This document shows positions 6,022-12,153 of a DNA stretch of 12,153 nucleotides, piece after piece. Every line of letters starts with the position of its first letter. Positions within the stretch are counted from its first letter, which is position 1. The stretch covers positions 1 through 12,153 of the forward strand of contig JAFAQJ010000257.1 in assembly GCA_019246455.1 (NCBI GenBank). The letters are read 5' to 3'. Below the pieces are notes generated by a model. That model was not told where the DNA came from. It ran no database searches and was given only the letters and a program-made list of their open reading frames with translations. The stretch comes from Pseudolabrys sp. GTDB lineage: Bacteria > Pseudomonadota > Alphaproteobacteria > Rhizobiales > Xanthobacteraceae. The position numbers and the translations under genes are program-made.

Positions 6022-9000
6022 ATGACCGCGCCCACCCGAGATTACAGCGAGACTCTTTTTCTGCCGCAGACGGATTTCCCGATGCGCGCGGGGCTGCCGC
6101 AGCGTGAGCCGGAAATCCTCAAGCGCTGGGCCGGCATGGACATCTACGGCGAGATGCGCGCTGCCGCGAAAGGGCGCGAGAAGTTCATCCTGCATGACGG
6201 GCCCCCTTACGCGAACGGTAACATCCATATCGGCACCGCGCTCAACAAGATTCTCAAGGACGTGGTGACGCGTAGCCAGCAGATGCTGGGTTTCGACTCC
6301 AACTATGTGCCGGGTTGGGATTGCCATGGCCTGCCGATCGAATGGAAGATCGAGGAAGAGAATTACCGCTCGAAGGGCAAGCCGAAGCCGGACCTCAAGA
6401 ACTCCGCGGCGATGATCGCGTTCCGCCAGGAGTGCCGGGCCTACGCCGAGCACTGGCTTGGCGTCCAGCGCGAGGAGTTCAAGCGGCTCGGCGTCGAGGG
6501 CGACTGGTCGCATCCCTACACCACGATGAGCTTTCCGGCGGAAGCGCAGATCGCGCGCGAACTCATGAAATTCGCCGCCAACGGCACTTTGTACCGCGGC
6601 TCAAAGCCGGTGATGTGGTCAGTGGTCGAGAAGACCGCGCTCGCGGAAGCCGAAGTTGAATACGAGGATTACACGAGCGATACGGTGTGGGTGAAATTCC
6701 CGATCCGCGATGTGTCGCTCGAAGGCAACAATAAATCGGACGTCGCCGCGGCGTTCGGTCTGCCGAGCAAGGCGCACATTATCATCTGGACCACGACGCC
6801 GTGGACGCTGCCGGGTAACCGCGCCATCAGCTATTCCAACAAGATCAAATACGGCCTCTACAAGGTGACGGACTCCGCGCCGGAGAACTGGGCCAAATTC
6901 GGCGACCTGTTCATCCTCTCCGATAACCTCGCCGGTGAAGTGTTCAAGCAAGCGCGCGTCGCCGCCTATGATCGCCTCGGTGACATTTCCGCTGAAGTTC
7001 TTGCGGGAGTCGTTTGCGATCATCCGCTGAAAGCAAAGGACGGCTACGACTTTGCCGTTCCGCTCCTCGCCGGCGATCACGTCACCGACGACGCGGGCAC
7101 CGGTTTCGTGCACACCGCGCCGGGCCATGGCCGCGAGGACTTCGAAGTGTGGATCGCGAACCGCGCCGCGCTCGAAGCGCGCGGCATCAATCCGAACATT
7201 CCTTACACTGTCGATGAAAACGGAACCTTCACTGAGCAGGCGTCGGGCTTCACCGGCAAGCGCGTTATCAACGACAAGGGCGAGAAGGGCGACGCCAACG
7301 AGGCGGTGATCAAGGCGCTGATCGAGGCCGGGATGCTGATCGCGCGCGGCCGGCTCAAACATCAATATCCGCATTCGTGGCGTTCAAAGAAGCCGGTGAT
7401 CTTCCGCAACACGCCGCAGTGGTTCATCGCGATGGACAAAAATATCGATCGCGAACACGACACACTGCGCGACCGCGCCCTCAAGGGCATCAAGGCAACG
7501 GCCTGGGTGCCGCCGCAGGGCGAGAACCGCATTACCGGCATGATCGAGAGCCGGCCGGACTGGGTGATCTCGCGTCAGCGCGCCTGGGGCGTGCCGATCG
7601 CGGTGTTCATTCAGGAGAAAAGCGACGGCTCGGTCGACATCCTGCAAGACCCCGATGTCGAATTGCGTATCGTCGAGGCCTTCGACAAAGAAGGCGCCGA
7701 CGCCTGGTACAAAGAAGGCGCGCGGGAGCGCTTTCTCGGTAAACGCGCTAACGAGCCGTGGCAAAAGGTCGACGACATTCTCGACGTTTGGTTCGACTCC
7801 GGCTCGACCCATGCCTTTGTGCTGGAGGACCCCAAGAACTTCCCGCAGCTCGCCGGCATCAAGCGCAAGGCCGACGGCGGTCCTGATACCGTGATGTATC
7901 TCGAAGGTTCGGACCAGCATCGCGGTTGGTTCCATTCTTCGCTGCTCGAAAGTTGCGGCACGCGCGGGCGCGCGCCGTTCGATATCGTGCTCACCCACGG
8001 TTTCGTGCTGGCCGAGGACGGCCGCAAGATGTCGAAGTCGCTCGGCAATGTTGTCGTGCCGCAGGATGTGATCAAGCAATCCGGCGCCGACATCCTGCGC
8101 ATGTGGGTGTGCGCGTCGGACTATTCTGACGACCTGCGCATCGGCCCGGAAATTCTCAAGAACACGATCGAAACTTACCGCAAGCTGCGCAACACGATCC
8201 GCTGGATGCTCGGCAATCTCGCGCACTTCCATGAAGACGAGCGCGTCAAGCTGGAGCAGATGCCGGAGCTGGAACGTCTCATGCTGCACCGGCTTGCCGA
8301 GCTCGATGCGCTGGTGCGCGAGGCGTACCGGGAATTCGACTACAAGCGTATTTTCGCGGCGCTGTCCGTCTTCCTCACCTCCGATTTGTCGGCGTTTTAC
8401 TTCGACGTTCGCAAGGACACGCTCTACTGCGATCCGATCTCGTCGCAGAAGCGCAAGGCCTGTCTGACGGTGGTCGATCATCTGTTTCGCTGCACGGTGG
8501 CATGGCTCGCGCCGATGCTGTGCTTCACCGCCGAGGAATCATGGATGTCGCGCTACGGCGCAAATGCCGCGTCGGTCCATCTCGAACTGTTTCCGGAAAT
8601 TCCGGCAGCGTGGCGCGATGATCAGTTGGCCGAGACCTGGCGCAAAATCCGCACCGTTCGCCGCGTCGTCACCGGCGCGCTGGAGATCGAACGCGCTAAC
8701 AAGAAGATCGGCTCCTCCCTCGAGGCGCATCCGGTGGTGCACATCTCCAATCCTGAGCTGTTCGCCGCTGTGGTGTCAGCGGACCTCGCCGAAATCTGCA
8801 TCACCTCTGCGGCTATGTTGGTCGAGGGCGAGGGTCCGGCCGGCGCGTTCCGCCTGCCTGACGTCGCCGGCGTTGCCGTCGTCACGAAATTGGCCGAAGG
8901 CAAGAAGTGCGCCCGGTCGTGGAAAATTTCCCCGGACGTCGGCACCGATCCGAAATATCCCGACGTGACGCCACGCGACGCCAAAGCACTGCGCGAGTGG

Positions 9001-9027
9001 GACGCCATGCGTCGCGCCGCAGAATGA
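6022..9027 (+). CDS. ileS: Isoleucyl-tRNA synthetase
   Basis: This class I synthetase charges tRNA-Ile with isoleucine in the cytoplasm. It has 1001 residues from ATG 6022, within the alphaproteobacterial range. The Rossmann domain has [14 protein letters not shown] (59-72), where the usual HIGH is His69-Ile-Gly-Thr72. The CP1 editing domain has TTPWTLPGN and [16 protein letters not shown] (359-374) with Asp373. Later come the [13 protein letters not shown] and [12 protein letters not shown] stretches and the intact KMSKS loop (669-673). The C-terminus has CARSW (from Cys963), where E. coli-type enzymes carry a four-cysteine zinc site; only Cys963 remains. An in-frame extension to 5923 (Arg-rich [10 protein letters not shown] start) is unlike any IleS N-terminus and was rejected. 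The ileS ATG has only weak ribosome-site support (GGAT). Its stop overlaps the lspA start, so the two are probably co-translated. Confidence 0.97.
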   Translation: MTAPTRDYSETLFLPQTDFPMRAGLPQREPEILKRWAGMDIYGEMRAAAKGREKFILHDGPPYANGNIHIGTALNKILKDVVTRSQQMLGFDSNYVPGWDCHGLPIEWKIEEENYRSKGKPKPDLKNSAAMIAFRQECRAYAEHWLGVQREEFKRLGVEGDWSHPYTTMSFPAEAQIARELMKFAANGTLYRGSKPVMWSVVEKTALAEAEVEYEDYTSDTVWVKFPIRDVSLEGNNKSDVAAAFGLPSKAHIIIWTTTPWTLPGNRAISYSNKIKYGLYKVTDSAPENWAKFGDLFILSDNLAGEVFKQARVAAYDRLGDISAEVLAGVVCDHPLKAKDGYDFAVPLLAGDHVTDDAGTGFVHTAPGHGREDFEVWIANRAALEARGINPNIPYTVDENGTFTEQASGFTGKRVINDKGEKGDANEAVIKALIEAGMLIARGRLKHQYPHSWRSKKPVIFRNTPQWFIAMDKNIDREHDTLRDRALKGIKATAWVPPQGENRITGMIESRPDWVISRQRAWGVPIAVFIQEKSDGSVDILQDPDVELRIVEAFDKEGADAWYKEGARERFLGKRANEPWQKVDDILDVWFDSGSTHAFVLEDPKNFPQLAGIKRKADGGPDTVMYLEGSDQHRGWFHSSLLESCGTRGRAPFDIVLTHGFVLAEDGRKMSKSLGNVVVPQDVIKQSGADILRMWVCASDYSDDLRIGPEILKNTIETYRKLRNTIRWMLGNLAHFHEDERVKLEQMPELERLMLHRLAELDALVREAYREFDYKRIFAALSVFLTSDLSAFYFDVRKDTLYCDPISSQKRKACLTVVDHLFRCTVAWLAPMLCFTAEESWMSRYGANAASVHLELFPEIPAAWRDDQLAETWRKIRTVRRVVTGALEIERANKKIGSSLEAHPVVHISNPELFAAVVSADLAEICITSAAMLVEGEGPAGAFRLPDVAGVAVVTKLAEGKKCARSWKISPDVGTDPKYPDVTPRDAKALREWDAMRRAAE

Positions 9028-9536
9028 CGTCGTTTCTGATAGGGCCACTGTCGCGCATCGGGATTGCGGCGGCGGTGATGGCTTGCGCCGTCGACCAGGC
9101 CAGCAAGACCTATCTGCTATTTGTCTATGACCTCGCCGCGCGTGGCGTAGTGCATGTGATGCCATTTCTCGATCTGGTGCTGACCCGCAATAAGGGCATC
9201 AGCTACGGCTTGTTCCAGCAGGACGGCGCGCTCGGCCAATGGGCCCTACTGACGTTCAAGGCGCTAGCCGTCGTGATTCTTTGGATTTGGCTGGCGCGAG
9301 CCACGACGCGGCTGACAGCCCTTTCACTTGGCCTGATCATCGGGGGAGCGATTGGCAATGCCATTGACCGGCTAGCCTATGGCTGGGTGGCCGATTTCGT
9401 GCTGTTTTACGTCTCCGCGCCGGATTGGCGGTTCAACTGGTATGTTTTTAACCTCGCTGATGTAGCTATCGTTGCTGGGGTTTTAGGCCTGCTATATGAA
9501 GCCCTGGTCGGGGGTCGTGCCGTAAAAGCGCCCTGA
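9024..9536 (+). CDS. lspA: Lipoprotein signal peptidase (signal peptidase II)
   Basis: LspA is an inner-membrane aspartic protease that removes the signal peptide from lipidated prolipoproteins just before the lipid-modified cysteine. The protein has 170 residues from ATG 9024, with four hydrophobic helices. It contains DQASK (24-28), [11 protein letters not shown] (the N-x-G-x-x-x-G-x-F type motif), [10 protein letters not shown] with catalytic Asp115, and FNLADVAI with catalytic Asp146. All are where the family expects them. The ATG overlaps the ileS TGA (ATGA, 9024-9027) and has no evident ribosome site of its own, implying coupling to ileS. An in-frame upstream extension into ileS to 8907 was rejected. 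It is followed after 64 bases by an exported protein gene and an M16 pair, an order I associate with alphaproteobacteria. Confidence 0.96.
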   Translation: MTSFLIGPLSRIGIAAAVMACAVDQASKTYLLFVYDLAARGVVHVMPFLDLVLTRNKGISYGLFQQDGALGQWALLTFKALAVVILWIWLARATTRLTALSLGLIIGGAIGNAIDRLAYGWVADFVLFYVSAPDWRFNWYVFNLADVAIVAGVLGLLYEALVGGRAVKAP

Positions 9537-9600
9537 TCGCCGCGCTAGTTGGCCACACGGGCAAAATCGGGATTTTGATCCTTCGGGGGAAATCGAACTG

Positions 9601-10302
9601 ATGCCGTTGATTGCGTCGCGATTTGAACTGCGGAACCCGATCCTGCTGGCGCTCGGCGCCACCGTTTTGTTGTCCATCTTGTTCGCCACCGCGCCGGCGC
9701 GCGCGGAGGATGACGACGAGGACGATGCTCCCGATACCAAAATTCTTCGCAGTATCCTGAAGGGCGTTGGTCTTCGCGACAACAGTCCGAACATCGATTA
9801 TCGCGAGCGTTCGCCGCTCGTCATTCCGCAGAACAAGAAGCTGTCGCCACCGGAAACGGCGGCCGCTGTCAAAGATCCGAATTGGCCGATCGAACCCGAG
9901 GTCAAACGCGAGCGCGAACTCAAAGCCGCGGCGGCGAAGAAAAAAATGTACGGACGTGAAACCGGCGACGCCCACATCGATCAGGGTCGGGTATTAACTC
10001 CCGACGAGCTGGCGGCCGGCGGACGTTCGAATACCCGCGCGCAAGGGACGGACAATCCTGAATACGTGAGCGGCAAGCCGCTACCGCCCCGCGAGGGTAG
10101 TAAAGGCATTTTCAGTTCGCTGTTTGGCAAGGGCGACAACGAGACGGCGCCTTTCACTGGCGAGCCGCCGCGGGCCAATCTGACCGAACCGCCGTCCGGT
10201 TACCGCACGCCGTCGCCCGCCCAGCCGTACGGGCTCGGCCGGGAGGACAAAACGCCACCGAAGGCGATCGATTACCTCGAATCGAAGGGCGACTCGCGCT
10301 AA
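9601..10302 (+). CDS. Exported protein of unknown function, DUF3035/BamF-like segment
   Basis: This 233-residue protein has a signal peptide: hydrophobic core at about 13-30, with an AxA-type site giving ...PARA (32-35) before the acidic run EDDDEDD. A short helix (KILRSILKGVGL) follows. Then comes NIDYRERSPLVIPQNKKLSPP, resembling the D-x-x-x-x-R-x-PLVVPP-x-x-x-LxPP signature I recall from DUF3035 proteins, including Caulobacter BamF, a lipoprotein of the BAM outer-membrane assembly complex. The rest is low-complexity, rich in Pro, Gly, Lys and Arg, with a GIFSSLFGKG patch late in the protein and no recognisable catalytic motif. The position between lspA and an M16 pair also fits DUF3035 genes. 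Unlike BamF it has no lipobox cysteine, so it should be periplasmic or held by an uncleaved signal. GGGGGA lies about ten bases before the ATG. It is a confident gene, with a tentative family assignment. Confidence 0.85.
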   Translation: MPLIASRFELRNPILLALGATVLLSILFATAPARAEDDDEDDAPDTKILRSILKGVGLRDNSPNIDYRERSPLVIPQNKKLSPPETAAAVKDPNWPIEPEVKRERELKAAAAKKKMYGRETGDAHIDQGRVLTPDELAAGGRSNTRAQGTDNPEYVSGKPLPPREGSKGIFSSLFGKGDNETAPFTGEPPRANLTEPPSGYRTPSPAQPYGLGREDKTPPKAIDYLESKGDSR

Positions 10303-10348
10303 GCCCGGTATCCAGGGCGTTGCGATCGCACGCGCAGCACATTTGCGG

Positions 10349-11725
10349 ATGATGATATTTGATCGCGGGCTGGCCTTTGCGCTGCTGTTGGCGCTAGCTA
10401 GCGGTGTGTCGCCAACAAACTTACGGGCGCAAACAACCGACGCAGCGATCGCGCACCATGTCTTCACCAACGGCCTCGAGTTGGTCGTCATCCCGGATCA
10501 CCGGGCTCCCGTCGTCACTCATATGATCTGGTACAAGGTCGGCGCCGCTGACGAGACGCCAGGCAAATCCGGTCTCGCGCATTTTCTCGAACACCTGATG
10601 TTCAAGGGCACGGCGAAAAATCCTGCCGGTTTGTTTTCGCGTATCGTCGGCAGGATCGGTGGACAGGAAAATGCCTTCACGTCGAGTGACTACACCGGTT
10701 ACTACCAGCGCGTTCCGGCCGACGAGCTCAAGAAAGTGATGGAGTTCGAAGCCGATCGAATGACCGGCCTCGTGCTCACCGACGATGTCGTCCTCCCGGA
10801 ACGCGATGTCATCCTCGAAGAGCAAAATCAACGCGTCGGCAACAACCCCGGGGCACGGCTCGGCGAGCAGATCGATGCCGCGCTGTATCTCAATCACCCG
10901 TATGGCCGTCCGGTCATCGGGTGGCGGCATGAGATGGAGCAGCTAAGCCGCGACGACGCGATCGAATTCTACAAGCGCTTCTACGGGCCAAATAATGCTG
11001 TCGTTGTGATTGCCGGTGACGTCGAGCCCGATGCCGCCCGCGCGCTGGCCGAGGAAACTTATGGCAAGGTGGCTAAACGCTTCGAAGCAGTGCCTCGCCA
11101 GAGGCCACAAGAGCCGCCGCCGGTTGCCGTGCGCTCGCTGACGCTGGCCGATCCACGCGTCGAGCAACCGAGTCTGAGCCGCGAATACCTCGTGCCGTCA
11201 TTCGCGACCGCGAAGAAAGGCGAATCGGAAGCGCTCGAAGTGCTGGCGCATATTCTCGGAACGGGCTCGAACAGCCGGCTTTACCGCGCTCTGGTGATGG
11301 AGAAGGGCGACGCAGTCAGCGCCGGCGCATGGTATCAGGGCAGTTCGCTCGACATGACGAAATTTGGCGTGCATGGCGCGCCGCGCCCCGGCGTCACACT
11401 TCCGCAACTCGAGGCCGAGATCGATGGCGTCATCGCGGAAACGATCGACAAGGGCGTCTCCGCCGAAGAACTCGAGCGCGCCAAGACAAGGTTGATCGCC
11501 GATGCAGTCTATGCTCGCGACAACCAGGCGTCGCTAGCGCGCTGGTATGGCAGCGCCTTGACCACCGGCGCGACTGTCGACGACGTGCGTCAATGGCCGG
11601 ACCGCATCAAAGCGGTGACGGCCGCGCAGGTTCAGGAGGCGGCCAGGATCTGGCTCGACAGGCGGCGCTCGGTGACCGGTTATCTGGTGAGACAGCCCGG
11701 AGCGCAGCCGGAGAAGAAATCATGA
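10349..11725 (+). CDS. M16-family zinc metallopeptidase, catalytic member (insulinase/pitrilysin type)
   Basis: From ATG 10349 this is a 458-residue protein with a short hydrophobic export signal (about 6-23) ending near LRAQ. The inverted zinc motif HFLEH is intact (His78-x-x-Glu81-His82), and the third ligand lies about 75 residues later in the Glu157/Glu158 pair of ERDVILEEQNQ. This spacing is characteristic of M16 (HxxEH-X69-77-E). Other signatures are the KSGLAHFLEHLMFKGT block, GGQENAFTSSDYTGYY and the second half-domain with NSRLYRALVMEKG. It probably degrades peptides in the periplasm. TTG 10343 and ATG 10352 are alternative starts; none has a good ribosome site. The stop TGA overlaps the start of a second M16 gene that lacks the metal site, suggesting a two-subunit enzyme of catalytic and non-catalytic chains, as known for M16B pairs. 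Confidence 0.94.
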   Translation: MMIFDRGLAFALLLALASGVSPTNLRAQTTDAAIAHHVFTNGLELVVIPDHRAPVVTHMIWYKVGAADETPGKSGLAHFLEHLMFKGTAKNPAGLFSRIVGRIGGQENAFTSSDYTGYYQRVPADELKKVMEFEADRMTGLVLTDDVVLPERDVILEEQNQRVGNNPGARLGEQIDAALYLNHPYGRPVIGWRHEMEQLSRDDAIEFYKRFYGPNNAVVVIAGDVEPDAARALAEETYGKVAKRFEAVPRQRPQEPPPVAVRSLTLADPRVEQPSLSREYLVPSFATAKKGESEALEVLAHILGTGSNSRLYRALVMEKGDAVSAGAWYQGSSLDMTKFGVHGAPRPGVTLPQLEAEIDGVIAETIDKGVSAEELERAKTRLIADAVYARDNQASLARWYGSALTTGATVDDVRQWPDRIKAVTAAQVQEAARIWLDRRRSVTGYLVRQPGAQPEKKS

Positions 11726-12153
11726 TTCGTCTGGCTGCCTGCGCCGTCACCGTCTTGCTCGCACTTTCGAGCGCAGCCCATGCCATGACGATCGAGCGCA
11801 TCGTCAGCCCTTCGGGAATTGAGGCATGGCTGGTGCAGGACAAATCTGGCCCGCTGGTCGCTTTGAACTATTCGTTTCACGGCGGATCGGTGCAGGATCC
11901 TGCTGAGAAGTCCGGCACGGCCAGCCTGACAGCCAACATGCTCGACGAAGGTGCCGGCGACTTGAACAGCGCTGCCTTTCACGAGCGGCTTGAAAATCAT
12001 GCGATCGAATTGGGCTTTAGTGCCAGTCGCGATTATTTCAACGGCAGCTTGCGGACGCTGAACGAACACCGCGATGAAGCCTTCGATCTGTTGCGACTCG
12101 CTTTGATGTTGCCGCGCTTCGATAGCGATACACTGGAACGGGTGCGTGGGCAG
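11722..12153 (+). CDS. M16-family protein, non-catalytic member (3' end outside window)
   Basis: 144 codons are visible and the frame is open at the right edge. A signal peptide is clear: MIRLAACAVTVLLALSSA followed by AHA (19-21) as a likely cleavage site. The fold signature follows: SPSGIEAWLVQDKSGPLVALNYSFHGGSVQDPAEKSG, then ASLTANMLDEGAG where catalytic members have HxxEHxxFxGT. Neither His nor Glu of the zinc motif is present, so this chain cannot bind zinc in the usual way. The later stretch RDYFNGSLRTLNEHRDEAFDLLRLALMLPRFD matches the helix pattern of M16 N-terminal domains. The ATG overlaps the upstream TGA (ATGA) and is preceded by GGAG (11710-11713), so it is both coupled and equipped with its own ribosome site. 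It probably forms a heterodimer with the upstream protein, an inference from paired M16B genes. Confidence 0.93.
   Translation, partial: MIRLAACAVTVLLALSSAAHAMTIERIVSPSGIEAWLVQDKSGPLVALNYSFHGGSVQDPAEKSGTASLTANMLDEGAGDLNSAAFHERLENHAIELGFSASRDYFNGSLRTLNEHRDEAFDLLRLALMLPRFDSDTLERVRGQ

Noticed and set aside
7384..8481. Long minus-strand frame (365 codons) opposite ileS
   Set aside because: It mirrors the ileS codons, has no family features and would lie entirely within an essential conserved gene.
9562..9577. CAAAAT-CGGG-ATTTTG stem after lspA as a terminator
   Set aside because: The stem is short and AT-rich with no T-tract after it; the next gene starts close by in the same direction, so termination is not supported.
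11731..11742. LAAC at residues 4-7 of the second M16 protein as a lipobox
   Set aside because: Only three residues precede it and the hydrophobic core comes after it, so it cannot be a lipoprotein cleavage site; AHA at 19-21 is a better signal peptidase I site.

Overview
The window looks like core chromosome of an alphaproteobacterium of the order Hyphomicrobiales (Rhizobiales), probably close to the Bradyrhizobium/Rhodopseudomonas/Xanthobacteraceae group. The evidence is high GC with strong GC bias at third codon positions, protein sequences that read like that group's versions of RibF, IleS, LspA and CheY, and the order lspA - small secreted protein - M16 peptidase - M16 peptidase. I see no insertion sequence, phage gene, CRISPR array, tRNA or rRNA. 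No gene-free stretch exceeds about 200 bases.

Layout from left to right. (1) The C-terminal end of a glutathione S-transferase (1-378, +) runs tail to tail, with a 17-base overlap, into a multi-pass GT39-type membrane glycosyltransferase (362-1864, -). (2) A divergent 150-base gap leads to a membrane-anchored coiled-coil/EAL protein (2015-3382, +). Its architecture and length resemble the Caulobacter flagellar c-di-GMP receptor TipF, and several catalytic positions are degenerate. It overlaps by ATGA a class IIA HAD-family hydrolase (3379-4233, +). (3) A stand-alone CheY-like single-domain response regulator (4236-4649, -) converges on the HAD gene with a 2-base gap. (4) A roughly 200-base divergent regulatory region between cheY-like and ribF holds two tandem copies of AACAA-NN-GGTTAAC, which look like CtrA-type boxes on the minus strand, plus other dyads. 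(5) A housekeeping run on the plus strand follows: ribF (FAD synthesis), ileS (isoleucyl-tRNA synthetase) and lspA (lipoprotein signal peptidase). Next come an exported protein resembling DUF3035/BamF and two M16 zinc-peptidase-family proteins. The first M16 protein has the metal site; the second lacks it and runs off the right edge.

Two themes tie genes together. The EAL protein, the CheY-like regulator and the CtrA-like boxes suggest a small motility/cell-cycle signalling cluster. lspA, the BamF-like protein and the paired M16 proteins suggest an envelope-biogenesis group. Three gene junctions (3379-3382, 9024-9027, 11722-11725) are ATGA stop/start overlaps, consistent with translational coupling.

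No obviously new multi-gene system is visible. The observations most worth checking are the degenerate TipF-like EAL domain, the tandem repeats upstream of the CheY-like gene, the cysteine-less BamF-like protein, the altered HIGH motif and lost zinc-finger cysteines of IleS, and a strong hairpin before ileS.
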